From NCBI GenBank assembly GCA_011390385.1, contig JAABSN010000013.1, positions 1 through 33,429 of the forward strand: DNA of 33,429 nucleotides. The letters are read 5' to 3'. The position numbers and the translations under genes are program-made. Of the stretch, positions 24,119 through 32,352 are shown one piece after another; within the stretch, counting starts at the first letter, position 1, and the number at the start of each line of letters is the position of its first letter. Below the pieces are notes generated by a model, which saw only the letters and a list, made by a program, of their open reading frames with translations, did not search any database and was not told the origin of the DNA. This stretch comes from Thioalkalivibrio nitratireducens (lineage in GTDB: Bacteria; Pseudomonadota; Gammaproteobacteria; Ectothiorhodospirales; Ectothiorhodospiraceae).

Positions 24119-24391
24119 ATGACCCGGGTACGCCTCTATCGTATCGAGACCTGTCCCTTCTGTGATCGTGCAGAAGCACTGCTGCAGCGAAGGGGTGTGG
24201 GCGCGCAGCTCGACATTGTCCGCATCGATGATTCGCGCAAGGGTTTCGCCGAGATGGCACGTCTGACGGGGCAGCGTACGGTACCCCAGGTATTCATCGG
24301 CGACCGTCATGTTGGCGGTTTCGATGACCTGGTCGAGCTGGATATGGACGGCGAACTGAACGAGTTGCTCGAAGCGGTTCGAAAAACCTGA
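24119..24391 (+). CDS. Glutaredoxin
   Basis: A 90-residue Grx3-type glutaredoxin. The active site is C12-P-F-C15 in RIETCPFCDRAEALL. The cis-proline motif TVPQVFIGD and the glutathione-binding GGFDDLVEL follow. It reduces disulfides and glutathione mixed disulfides in the cytoplasm. The ATG at 24119 is chosen by homology to the family N-terminus. It lies 17 nt before cysG; in the siroheme/sulfite context it could support assimilatory sulfur metabolism. Confidence 0.93.
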   Translation: MTRVRLYRIETCPFCDRAEALLQRRGVGAQLDIVRIDDSRKGFAEMARLTGQRTVPQVFIGDRHVGGFDDLVELDMDGELNELLEAVRKT

Positions 24392-24408
24392 CGATGGATT
24401 GACCGATA

Positions 24409-25887
24409 ATGGACAATTACCCTCTTTTCATGAAGCTGACCGACCGACCCTGCCTGGTGGTGGGCGGCGGCAACGTTGCCATGCGCAAGGTCACATTGCT
24501 GCGCAAGGCCGGGGCTCAGGTCACGGTCGTGGCTCCGGAACTGTGCCCGGAACTGGTGCAGTTGCGTGAGGCCGGTGACATCGAGCACCTCGAGCGGCGC
24601 TTCGAGGATGGCGACATCGCCCGGCGGGTTCTGGTGGTTGCCGCCACTGACGACGAGGATGTGAATCGCCACATCTCCGAAGTCGCGACCGCGGGTTTCG
24701 TGCCCGTGAATGTGGTTGATCGGCCCGAACTCTGTACATTCATCACCCCATCGATGATCGACCGTTCACCGCTTCAGGTCGCCATCTCTACGGGTGGTGC
24801 CTCGCCGGTCCTCGCGCGGCTGCTGCGCTCGCGGATCGAAAGTTTCATTCCCGCGAGCTATGGGCGCCTGGCCGCGCTACTGGAAGGGTTCCGGGATCGG
24901 GCCAAGGCGCGCATGCCCAACCCCGAACTCCGGCGTCGGTTCTGGGAACGCCTGCTCGAGGGTCCGTTGACCGAGCTCGTTCTCTCGGGGCGCGACGACG
25001 CTGCACACAGGGTTGTCGATGAGGCACTGGAAGAAGGCCTCGACCGGCGCGATGGCGGCGGCGAGGTGTTTCTGGTTGGTGCCGGGCCGGGGGATCCGGA
25101 CCTGCTCACGTTCCGAGCCCTGCGGCTGATGCAACTGGCTGACGTCGTCGTTTACGACAATCTGGTGTCTCCGGGCATTCTGGAGCTGGTGCGCCGGGAT
25201 GCGGAGATGATCTATGCGGGCAAGCGCCGCAATGACCACGCACTGCCGCAGGAAGATATCAACCGGCTGCTGGTCAAGCTTGCCAAGGAGGGCAACCGGG
25301 TTCTGCGGTTGAAGGGTGGCGATCCATTCATCTTCGGCCGCGGTGGAGAGGAAATCGATTCCCTGATGCAGGAGGGCATTCCGTTCCAGGTGGTGCCCGG
25401 GGTCACTGCCGCCGCTGGTTGCGCCTCTTTTGCCGGTATCCCACTGACCCACCGTGACTATGCGCAGTCACTGATCTTTGCCACCGGGCATCTCAAGAAC
25501 GGCACCATTGATCTGAACTGGAACATGCTCGCGCAGCCGGCGCAGACAGTCGTGTTCTACATGGGCCTGCTCGGCCTGCCGATCATCTGTCGCGAACTGA
25601 AGGCGCATGGGCGTCCGGGTTCGACGCCTGTCGCCCTCGTGGAACAAGGGACGACCCAGAACCAGCGGGTGCTGATCGGTACGCTTGATACGTTGCCGGA
25701 ACAGGTCAGGGAACACGATGTGCAGCCTCCGACACTGATCATCGTCGGTGAAGTGGTCGCACTGCACGAACGGCTGAAATGGTTCCGCCCCGGATCCGAC
25801 CATACGGCCCACAGTCTGTTCAGCAGTCATGGCCACGCCGCCCCTGCAGCGGCGGCGACCTCGGCGGAAGAGAAGCAACCCGCATGA
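24409..25887 (+). CDS. cysG: Siroheme synthase CysG
   Basis: A 492-residue multifunctional enzyme. The N-terminal half is the NAD-dependent precorrin-2 dehydrogenase/ferrochelatase, with Rossmann motif LVVGGGNVAMRKV and active-site segment ISTGGASPVLARLLR. The C-terminal half, from about residue 215, is uroporphyrinogen-III C-methyltransferase: FLVGAGPGDPDLLTFRALRL, YDNLVSPGIL, RLKGGDPFIFGRGGEE, VVPGVTAAAGCASFAGIPLT. It makes siroheme from uroporphyrinogen III, the cofactor of sulfite and nitrite reductases. Length and start equal the E. coli type. The C-terminal 25 residues (HSLFSSHGHAAPAAAATSAE) are a low-complexity tail. Its stop overlaps the start of the S24-like gene in ATGA. Confidence 0.96.
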   Translation: MDNYPLFMKLTDRPCLVVGGGNVAMRKVTLLRKAGAQVTVVAPELCPELVQLREAGDIEHLERRFEDGDIARRVLVVAATDDEDVNRHISEVATAGFVPVNVVDRPELCTFITPSMIDRSPLQVAISTGGASPVLARLLRSRIESFIPASYGRLAALLEGFRDRAKARMPNPELRRRFWERLLEGPLTELVLSGRDDAAHRVVDEALEEGLDRRDGGGEVFLVGAGPGDPDLLTFRALRLMQLADVVVYDNLVSPGILELVRRDAEMIYAGKRRNDHALPQEDINRLLVKLAKEGNRVLRLKGGDPFIFGRGGEEIDSLMQEGIPFQVVPGVTAAAGCASFAGIPLTHRDYAQSLIFATGHLKNGTIDLNWNMLAQPAQTVVFYMGLLGLPIICRELKAHGRPGSTPVALVEQGTTQNQRVLIGTLDTLPEQVREHDVQPPTLIIVGEVVALHERLKWFRPGSDHTAHSLFSSHGHAAPAAAATSAEEKQPA

Positions 25888-26213
25888 GCATCGACATGCC
25901 GAGCATGGGCGGTTGCTCCAGCAGCGAACCGTTCGCGCTACAGGTGCTCGGTGACAGCATGGCGCCGGAATTCGAACACGGCGTGATCATCATCGTGGAT
26001 CCGTCGGGGGTGGTGGAAAGCGGCAGCTTCGTGGTCGCGCAGCACGATGGGGAGCATCTCTTCCGGCAGTTGCTGATCGAGGATGGCGTGTATTCACTCG
26101 TGGCCCTGAAGGAAGACCATCGACGCATCGAGATCCCCGGGCCGCAGGCGATCGTCGGTGTGGTGACCCAGCGAGCGGGCCGGCGCCGTTCGCAGCACAA
26201 GCACTACGGCTGA
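25884..26213 (+). CDS. S24/LexA-fold protein lacking catalytic lysine
   Basis: A 109-residue protein coupled to cysG by an ATGA overlap. It has the S24 peptidase (LexA/UmuD) fold with GDSMAPEF (S25) and SFVVAQHDGEHLFRQLL. In LexA the catalytic Lys lies 37 residues after Ser in a VKRL-like strand; here the matching strand is FRQL with Arg61, so the Ser-Lys dyad is broken. There is no DNA-binding domain, so it is not a LexA-type repressor. I recall similar short S24-like genes beside cysG in other sulfur-metabolising gammaproteobacteria. Possibly a non-proteolytic binding protein. Confidence 0.8.
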   Translation: MSIDMPSMGGCSSSEPFALQVLGDSMAPEFEHGVIIIVDPSGVVESGSFVVAQHDGEHLFRQLLIEDGVYSLVALKEDHRRIEIPGPQAIVGVVTQRAGRRRSQHKHYG

Positions 26214-26237
26214 GGCGCCCTCCCGACACGCACCCGC

Positions 26238-26266
26238 GTAGGGTGCCCATGAGCGCAGCGAATTGG
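26238..26266. repeat. Left-arm fragment of GTAGGGTGCC-family repeat
   Basis: GTAGGGTGCCCATGAGCGCA followed by GCGAATTGG matches the left arm of the copy at 308-414; the right arm is missing. It lies between the converging S24-like and response-regulator genes. Confidence 0.7.
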
Positions 26267-26324
26267 ACTGTTTGCGCGGTGCTGGGTTTGGGTCGCAGGA
26301 TGTGGAGTGCCTGTTTCCGCAGAG

Positions 26325-27008
26325 CTAAAGGTTGCCGGAAGTCTCGGTGCCGCGAGGCGTGTTTCCGCTCAAACCATGCTGCACTGCGAGAACAGCAGCT
26401 TCCACCCGAGAGTGCACGCCGAGCTTGCGCAGGATGGCCTTGACGTGCAGTTTGACTGTGCCGTCGGAGATACCCAGGTTGCGCGCGATCACCTTGTTAC
26501 TCTGACCCTCTGCCAGCAGACTCAGGATTTCCCCTTCCCGCGGGGTCAGCGTATCGAAGGGTCCAGCTTCGTTTTCCGCCGCTTCAGGTTGTCCCTGAAC
26601 CACGCGCACCAGCAGTTGTGCGAGGTGCGGAGCGACCACGGTCTTGCCCTCAATGATCTCTTCGAGCGCCTTTACCAGGTCGCTGGGCTGCATTTCCTTC
26701 AGCAGATAGCCCTGCGCTCCGTTGCGCAGGCATTCGATCAGGTCACTTTCCTCGGTGCTGGTGGTCAGCATCACGATCGGCATGCGCAGTCCGCTCTGAC
26801 GCAGGCGCCGCAACACATCAAGCCCGTTCATTGTCGGCATGCGCATGTCGAGCAATATCACGTCGGGCAACAGCTCACGCGCCAGGCGAATCCCGGCCTC
26901 GCCATCACCGACCGCGCCCACGGTCTCGATATCGTGTCGACTCAGTAATTCCTGAAGCCCCTCCCGGAACAGCGTATGGTCATCGATCAGGAGGACGCGC
27001 TGGCTCAT
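26325..27008 (-). CDS. NarL-type response regulator
   Basis: A 227-residue two-component regulator. The receiver domain has phospho-acceptor D54 (VILLDMRMPTMNG), acidic D9/D10 and K105 region (GYLLKE). A LuxR-type helix-turn-helix is near residues 150-210 (LTPREGEILSLLAEGQSNKV, DGTVKLHVKAILRKLGVHSR). The start overlaps the kinase stop by 4 nt, so the two are translationally coupled. By similarity it would control genes for nitrate or other anaerobic respiration, but no target is visible here. Confidence 0.93.
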   Translation of the reverse strand: MSQRVLLIDDHTLFREGLQELLSRHDIETVGAVGDGEAGIRLARELLPDVILLDMRMPTMNGLDVLRRLRQSGLRMPIVMLTTSTEESDLIECLRNGAQGYLLKEMQPSDLVKALEEIIEGKTVVAPHLAQLLVRVVQGQPEAAENEAGPFDTLTPREGEILSLLAEGQSNKVIARNLGISDGTVKLHVKAILRKLGVHSRVEAAVLAVQHGLSGNTPRGTETSGNL

Positions 27009-28651
27009 TGCGCGGCCTGCAGTCGCGGCTTGAATTCCAGTGTCGCTGTCTTGGGATGCTGGAAACGAAGGGTTACGCGCGTTCCTTCGCCCGGTTCGGT
27101 CTCAATCCGGAAATCCCCATCCAGACGGCTGGCGCGTTCCTGCATCACGTTGAGACCGATATGCTCCCCGGGTCCGCCGTTGGCCACACCCTCGATACCA
27201 CAGCCATCGTCCTCGACCATGACCTTGAACTCTCCCTGGCTCTCGGCGCGCAGGAGTATCCGTACCTGCTGTGCCTTGGCGTGCTTGCGGATGTTGCAAA
27301 GGGCTTCCTGAACGATACGCAGGATCTCCGTTTCCATTTCGACCGGCAGTTTGCGCGATCGCCATTCCTGCTGCAGGTAAATGCTGATGCCGGTGTCGCG
27401 CCGGAACTCGTCGACCACCTTCTCCATCGCGGAAACCAGGCCCTCGCGATGCATGGGTGCCCGAAAGTGATTGATCAGTTCACGCAATTCCGTATTGGCC
27501 CGGGTCAGGTTTTCCTTGATCAGGTCGACGTCACGGTGCAGCGCCGCCGGACGGTTGCGGTCCAGGGATTCCTCGAGGGCACCCACGCGGAAACCGAGGC
27601 TGGCCAGTGTCTGTGCCAGGGAGTCGTGCAGTTCGTGGGCGAGATGGGTGCGTTCCTCCATGATCGTCAGCCGTTGCGCTTCCTCGTCCAGGCGGGCTTT
27701 CTCGATGGCCATTCCGAGATGTCGGCCGATGCTGGTCAGAAGATTGTCCATGTCTTCATTCAGGTTGGTCGGCCACTCGTCGAGGAAAAGACTGTAAACA
27801 CCGAGGGTGTGACCCTGATGCTGCAGTGGTACTGCCAGCATCGCCGGTTCTTCCTCATCCTGATCGCCACAGACCCGGCCACACTCATGAACGTTGGCCT
27901 TCCAGAGCATTTCGTTGCCGCCGATCACCTTGCCGCAGACGCAACGCCCAATCGGGAGTGTGTCACGGCAGTGGCTGTTGTTGGCTTCGAAGCCGAGGTT
28001 GGCCACGAGTTGCATCTGACCGTCCGCGTTGAGCAGGCGGGCGGTTGCTGCCCGCGCGCCGAGAGTTCGTTTCAGACTGTAGAGAAAACGGGTCAGCAAA
28101 TCATCGAGATCGCGGGACATATTGATGCTTGCCGCGACGTCGTAGAGGACCTCCAGCGTGTGCGACTTGTCCTCCAGGCGCTGTGTTTGTACGCCCACTT
28201 CCTCACGCATCTCACGGGTCAGGCGCTGAAGCTGTTCGGTGAGCGTGTTCACATCCCGAGCGAGTTCGCCGAACTCACCGGTTACTGGCACCGGGATGCG
28301 CGCGGCGAGGTTGCCCCCCCGCACCCGATGCGCCCAGTGGCGCAGATGGAACAGCGGCGCGACGAGATGGTGGTAGATGACGACGGGGACGGTGAGTGTG
28401 GCGAGAAACCCGACCCAGAGCACGAAGGACTGAACGACCAGGTGCGGAATCGATGTCCAGGTGGTGAAAATGATCCACGCGTTCATCCCAAGCGCGATCA
28501 GCAGCGCTACGCTGATCACCGCCAGCGGCAGGAACATGTGATTCTGGGTCATGCCGCGCGCCTTGTGGTGCCAGCCTTTTCCCGGTCGGATCAGCCAATT
28601 AGCCACACTGGAGGATCCTCGTGGCTGCGACGCTCTTGCAGGGATTTTCAT
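27005..28651 (-). CDS. NarX-like sensor kinase with cysteine-bearing GAF domain
   Basis: A 548-residue sensor kinase. Two transmembrane helices (about 39-63 and 71-95) enclose only some seven periplasmic residues. HAMP (about 96-150), GAF (about 165-320), HisKA_3 with phospho-acceptor H342 (HELHDSLAQTLA) and HATPase (VEDDGCGI, GLNVMQERA) follow. The GAF domain carries C228, C237, C239, C257 and C261 (SHCRDTLPIGRCVCGKVIGG, HECGRVCGD). Because the nitrate-binding periplasmic domain of E. coli NarX is absent, sensing is probably cytoplasmic, possibly through an iron-sulfur cluster or thiols as in AirS-type kinases; this is inference. GGAGGA precedes the ATG at 28651; ATGs at residues 34 and 39 are alternatives. 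Confidence 0.9.
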   Translation of the reverse strand: MKIPARASQPRGSSSVANWLIRPGKGWHHKARGMTQNHMFLPLAVISVALLIALGMNAWIIFTTWTSIPHLVVQSFVLWVGFLATLTVPVVIYHHLVAPLFHLRHWAHRVRGGNLAARIPVPVTGEFGELARDVNTLTEQLQRLTREMREEVGVQTQRLEDKSHTLEVLYDVAASINMSRDLDDLLTRFLYSLKRTLGARAATARLLNADGQMQLVANLGFEANNSHCRDTLPIGRCVCGKVIGGNEMLWKANVHECGRVCGDQDEEEPAMLAVPLQHQGHTLGVYSLFLDEWPTNLNEDMDNLLTSIGRHLGMAIEKARLDEEAQRLTIMEERTHLAHELHDSLAQTLASLGFRVGALEESLDRNRPAALHRDVDLIKENLTRANTELRELINHFRAPMHREGLVSAMEKVVDEFRRDTGISIYLQQEWRSRKLPVEMETEILRIVQEALCNIRKHAKAQQVRILLRAESQGEFKVMVEDDGCGIEGVANGGPGEHIGLNVMQERASRLDGDFRIETEPGEGTRVTLRFQHPKTATLEFKPRLQAAQ

Positions 28652-29168
28652 GCGGCACTCTCCTCCGGCAGGCCACGGTGCCGGTCACCTCGCAAACGGC
28701 GAATCTCTGGCGTGGCGGAAACGGCGCCGTCACAAGCTGTGCACTCGGCCAGAATACCGGTGAAGCGCGGGCCGGACGTATTGTGCACAGGTTGCCTTCT
28801 TCATCCCAGTTTCCGAGTCATGTGTGCTCAAGTCAAAACTTTCGACCAAAAACAGGGCATTTGGGTTATTTTTCCGGAATGTCCGGGAGCGGTAGTCGCT
28901 CGATATCGATTCACGGGGACATCCCGGCCTTTCCTGGCCAGCCATGATTTCGGGCTTTCGGTGTCCGTGAATGCCCTGCATCGGTGTACATTGACCCGGT
29001 CGATATCCCAAGGACCGCGTTGCCGCTCAATGAAGCGGAGCCCAGTCCAACCCGGTGTCGATGGTACGTCCACGTGGGTCCGTCGTGGACCGGGCGAAAA
29101 GGGCAAACCGGGGTCTCCATGCACTGATCGCAGGTGGAGACCGGCGGGGATTGTAGCTCAATTCCTGC
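28652..29168. other. Gap upstream of the sensor kinase
   Basis: There is no convincing gene here. An A/T-rich stretch (28830-28890) is the likely place for the kinase operon promoter. An inverted repeat, GGTCTCCA (29112-29119) with TGGAGACC (29135-29142), could mark the transcript end of the GNAT operon, but no T-run follows in that direction. Confidence 0.4.
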
Positions 29169-29663
29169 TCAAAGCATCAACTTGCGCAGCTCCAGGGATT
29201 CGGAAGCCGCCGCCCAGTCGGTCGCGAATCGTTCTGCCGCTGCGTGGGTGCCCGGTGGGTCATGGTGCTCGACCTCGAGGGCAAGCCGGGCCTTGTGCTG
29301 GATCGCGTAGAGCCACGCGCTGCGGTCGACGACCAGCAAAAGGCTCATGGGTGAGTCCTCTACGGGTGCCAGGCAACGCACGGCAATGCCAGTCGTGAGA
29401 CGGCTGACCGTTTGCGTGAGCCGGGGCTGGCTCTTCTTCAGCGCGAGGTCGTCATCGATCAACAGACGTACGTCAGAGTATCGGGTCCGCCGGACCACAC
29501 GTGACATGGCGTCCGCGAGATTCAGAGGGGGCAGGGCGGCAAGCAGACCGCAACGCGTCTGCAACCAGATTCTTCGCCGCGCCGATTCAAGCAGATCATG
29601 GATGTGGCCGCCGGCGTCCTGAAGTTCGTCGGCCATCGAACGGCCGAGCGTCGCGCCCTCCAC
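29169..29663 (-). CDS. Hypothetical protein co-transcribed with GNAT gene
   Basis: A 164-residue cytoplasmic protein of unknown function. The GTG at 29663 or the ATG at 29636 could start it; neither has a good ribosome-binding site. It begins 11 nt after the acetyltransferase stop, so translational coupling is likely. Segments such as HIHDLLESARRRIWLQTR and SPMSLLLVVDRSAWLYAIQ are well-formed protein, and the overall look recalls phospholipase-D-like or PilZ-sized small regulators without their motifs. Similar proteins follow GNAT genes in other gammaproteobacteria in my recollection. Confidence 0.65.
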   Translation of the reverse strand: MEGATLGRSMADELQDAGGHIHDLLESARRRIWLQTRCGLLAALPPLNLADAMSRVVRRTRYSDVRLLIDDDLALKKSQPRLTQTVSRLTTGIAVRCLAPVEDSPMSLLLVVDRSAWLYAIQHKARLALEVEHHDPPGTHAAAERFATDWAAASESLELRKLML

Positions 29664-29674
29664 CGGGTCTTCGC

Positions 29675-30124
29675 TCAGCCGGCCAGGGCCATGTCTTTCC
29701 TCAGCCGCCGCAGCATGCGCTGATGCGGGATGCCGGCATCCTCGAAGATGTCGCTGATGACGATGAACCCGTGCGGGGCGTAGAAACCGCGCCTCGCATA
29801 TTGGGCATTGAGCCAGACTTCATTCCAGCCGTGGGCCTCGGCGGCTGCCAGCGCATGATGCAACAGCCGCGAGCCGATGCCCTGGCCGCGATAGGCAGGA
29901 ATCACGGCCATCCGGCCGATCTGTCCGCTGGGCAGTAGACGCAACGTCCCTACAGGATCGTCGTTCCCTGTCAAGGCGAGCCAGTGGAGCGCACTCGTGT
30001 CCAGACCATCGAACTCGAGATTGCGGGGAACGTTCTGTTCCTTGATGAATACCTCGCAGCGTACGGACTCGAGGGCATTTCTGTCGGCGGGCCAACTGGC
30101 CTCGCGTATCCGGATTCGGCTCAT
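29675..30124 (-). CDS. GNAT N-acetyltransferase (ElaA-like)
   Basis: A 149-residue acetyltransferase. The acetyl-CoA loop is visible in IGRMAVIPAYRGQGIGSRLL. The N-terminal part (SVRCEVFIKEQNVPRNLEFD) is of the ElaA/YjcF type. The ATG at 30124, preceded by AGGAAAGACAGGA, is chosen; the longer open frame upstream is not protein-like. The substrate is unknown. It is the first gene of a two-gene operon with the hypothetical protein at 29169-29663. Confidence 0.88.
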   Translation of the reverse strand: MSRIRIREASWPADRNALESVRCEVFIKEQNVPRNLEFDGLDTSALHWLALTGNDDPVGTLRLLPSGQIGRMAVIPAYRGQGIGSRLLHHALAAAEAHGWNEVWLNAQYARRGFYAPHGFIVISDIFEDAGIPHQRMLRRLRKDMALAG

Positions 30125-30345
30125 TCCTGTCTTTCCTTGGCGGGGGCAACGGGATACGCCGCTGCCATACTGTGTGTGATGGAGAATCCTCTGGTCGCTG
30201 GCATATCTCCTGGCAAGGGTTTTCCCCGGAGTGTAGTGCCTGCAGGCGAAATCTGCAGGTTTCGCCGGGCTCCGCGCGAATCCCTGGCCAGCAACTTCGT
30301 CGAACTGGCTGGTTTCTATTCCCGCTTCAGCGGTGTTTCGGTCTG

Positions 30346-30402
30346 GCGTCCTGTCCAACGTCTAATGGCTGAAGACGCCATTAGACGTGCGACAGGACAC
30401 TA
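30346..30402. repeat. Short hairpin related to the 34-213 element
   Basis: GTCCTGTCCAACGTCTAATG plus GC (30348-30369) pairs with GCCATTAGACGTGCGACAGG plus AC (377-398 of the same thousand) across the loop TGAAGAC. The right end, GACAGGACACTA, is identical to the right end of the 180-bp element; the left end is mutated (GGCGTCC instead of TAGTGTCC). It looks like an internally deleted copy. The terminal CTA forms the TAG stop codon of the chalcone-isomerase-like gene. There is no T-run, so it is not an obvious intrinsic terminator. Confidence 0.75.
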
Positions 30403-31008
30403 GCTGGCGCGCCCCGAGTTAACGGAGGTTAGCAGATCATCGCGAAACCTTGATGACAGTGGCTCCTGCGGGTCGAGCCAGATGCCGAAATAGGCCTGGG
30501 CAAAATCGAGACCCGGTACCCGGACCAATTCCGTGCCGTTTTTCAGCAGCCGGGTCCCTTGGTCGGGATGGTATTCCAGGGCATAGCGGTCTCCCTTCTC
30601 GATGTCCTTGTAGGCGGCATTGAACTTTTCCAGACGCTCGCCCAGAACCGCCAGGATTTCCGGGCCCCGCTGCTTCTCGATCAGGGCAGTGCCACTTCTG
30701 CGGAAATCCTCGGCGCTGATGTTCAGCAGGTAATGGAGTTCCAGCCGCTTGGGAACATCAGCTCCCAGTATATCGGAGTTGGCGACACCGGCTGGCGCGT
30801 AGAGCACGCCTGCGTACACTCGAAAGACCGCGGCGTAGCGAAAAAGGCCACCGCCGCGCAACGGGAGCTCCGTTTCGCCGATGCGGATCGCCGGTGCGAA
30901 TTCGATCCCGGAGACCCGCACGGATGCTGCCACCGGGACGCTGAGAAGCAGGCAGAGTATCAATGTGGCGAGCAATGTCGACGGGCAGCGGAGGAAGACG
31001 GACGTCAT
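30400..31008 (-). CDS. Chalcone-isomerase-like exported protein
   Basis: A 202-residue protein with a signal peptide (LATLILCLLLSVPVAASV) and the chalcone_3 (CHI-like) fold: GIEFAPAIRIGETELPLRGG, RYAAVFRVYAGVLYAP, KRLELHYLLNISAEDFRRSG, YFGIWLDPQEPLSSRFRDDL. In bacteria such proteins are periplasmic, probably fatty-acid binding rather than flavonoid enzymes. The ATG at 31008 follows CAGGAGA. It is the last gene of the operon with the MFS transporter and CFA-like methyltransferase. Its stop codon lies in the end of a hairpin repeat, so the original C-terminus may have been longer. Confidence 0.87.
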   Translation of the reverse strand: MTSVFLRCPSTLLATLILCLLLSVPVAASVRVSGIEFAPAIRIGETELPLRGGGLFRYAAVFRVYAGVLYAPAGVANSDILGADVPKRLELHYLLNISAEDFRRSGTALIEKQRGPEILAVLGERLEKFNAAYKDIEKGDRYALEYHPDQGTRLLKNGTELVRVPGLDFAQAYFGIWLDPQEPLSSRFRDDLLTSVNSGRAS

Positions 31009-31034
31009 ACGATGTCTCCTGGATGGGTAGGGAC

Positions 31035-32351
31035 CTAAGTGGAACTTTCGGTGTGGGAATCGATCTGCCTGCGCAGGCTGCGCTGGGTCCTTTCGTCGAG
31101 AGGAAAATTCCAGACGAGGCGCATCGCGGCCAGCTTGAACAGCACTGGAAGACCGGCGTACGCCAGGGCGAGGACGAGCAGCGTATCGGGAGTGTTGCCG
31201 CCATCGGTGGAAAAACCCACCGCGCCAAGCAGCGGGAAGGTGATGCCGACGGCGAGTGCGAGAGCCAGCTTGGTGGCCATACCCCACAGCCCGAAGAAAA
31301 GCCCTGCGCGCTCGCCACCGCCGTTCGCGGTGTCCTGATCGATCACGTCGGCCTGCATGGCGGCCGGCAGGGCCAGATCCACCCCCAGGCTCAGGCCTGT
31401 CAATACCGTGATCAGGTAGAACCAGGCGACATCACCGGCCCCGAGCAAGGGAACCCAGATGAAGAAGCTGCTGGCGAGCAGCATCGAGAAGGTCCAGGCT
31501 CGGTGCTTGCCCAGTCGCCGCGCCAGGATGATCCAACCGGGGAGGGCCGCGATCCCGACGCCGAAATACACCAGCAGCAGCGGCCCGGCATGTTCCGGAG
31601 CTTCCAGCACATGCGTGATGAAGAGCAGGAACAGGGTGGCGGGGATGGCATTGGCGGTGCCGTTGAGGACCCAGGCCAGCACCAGTTGCCGAAACGGACG
31701 GTTCTGCCGCAGCAGGATCAGCCCGTGCCGCCACGCCACCGGAGCGAGTTGCCCCGGTCGTTCGGGCACGGTCAGCAGAAGCACCAGCACCGCCAACGGC
31801 AGCAGCCACCAGAAAAGTGTCGCCAGCGCGCTCAGGCTGGCGCCGGCGTCGTTCTCCAGACCAAGCACCGCGGGCAGCGATGCGGCGGTGACGGTGCCGG
31901 CAACCACGAATGCCTCGCGCCAGGCGCTGATGCGCGAGCGCTCGTGATAGTCCGTCGACAATTCCGCGCCCCAGGCGAAGTACGGCAGCGCGAACAGGGT
32001 CCAGCCAAGGTAGACGAGTGCGCTGAAGAAGAACAGATATGCGGCACCGACTCCCGCGGCTGGACGGAACAACATCTCGACCGAAAAGAGTAGCAGCGGG
32101 GTCCCGACGACGATCAGGGCGCGTCGCCGGAAGCGGCCGCGGATTCGGTCCGAGAGATGTCCCACCAGCGGGTCGGTCACGACGTCGAACAGGCGTGCAG
32201 CCAGCAGGATGAAACCGACCATGGCCAACCCGATACCGGTGAATTCGGCGTAGAAGGTCGGCAGGAAAACGAACAGGGGCAGGCCCAGGATCGCCATGGG
32301 CAGACCTGGTGCGCCATATGCGGCCAGTCGGCCGCGCGCAATGGCAGTCAT
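31035..32351 (-). CDS. GPH/MFS transporter (MelB-like)
   Basis: A 438-residue inner-membrane transporter with about twelve hydrophobic segments. The GPH-family features are clear: FDVVTDPLVGHLSDRIRGRF after helix 2 and LPYFAWGAELSTDYHERSRI. The substrate is unknown; the family carries sugars with sodium or protons, but copies inside CFA/chalcone-isomerase clusters may handle lipid-related compounds. The start lies 1 nt after the methyltransferase stop, and the next gene begins 26 nt downstream, so this is one operon. Confidence 0.9.
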   Translation of the reverse strand: MTAIARGRLAAYGAPGLPMAILGLPLFVFLPTFYAEFTGIGLAMVGFILLAARLFDVVTDPLVGHLSDRIRGRFRRRALIVVGTPLLLFSVEMLFRPAAGVGAAYLFFFSALVYLGWTLFALPYFAWGAELSTDYHERSRISAWREAFVVAGTVTAASLPAVLGLENDAGASLSALATLFWWLLPLAVLVLLLTVPERPGQLAPVAWRHGLILLRQNRPFRQLVLAWVLNGTANAIPATLFLLFITHVLEAPEHAGPLLLVYFGVGIAALPGWIILARRLGKHRAWTFSMLLASSFFIWVPLLGAGDVAWFYLITVLTGLSLGVDLALPAAMQADVIDQDTANGGGERAGLFFGLWGMATKLALALAVGITFPLLGAVGFSTDGGNTPDTLLVLALAYAGLPVLFKLAAMRLVWNFPLDERTQRSLRRQIDSHTESST

Positions 32352-32352
32352 C

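Noticed and set aside
25884..26213. LexA- or phage-type repressor
   Set aside because: There is no helix-turn-helix domain, the dyad lysine is absent and no phage genes are nearby.
26831..29398. 855-codon plus-strand open frame opposite the two-component genes
   Set aside because: The minus strand carries full NarL and NarX-like domains; the plus frame is low-information shadow sequence.
30346..30402. Intrinsic terminator for the CFA operon
   Set aside because: The stem is strong but no T-run follows in the direction of transcription, and the sequence matches the MITE ends.
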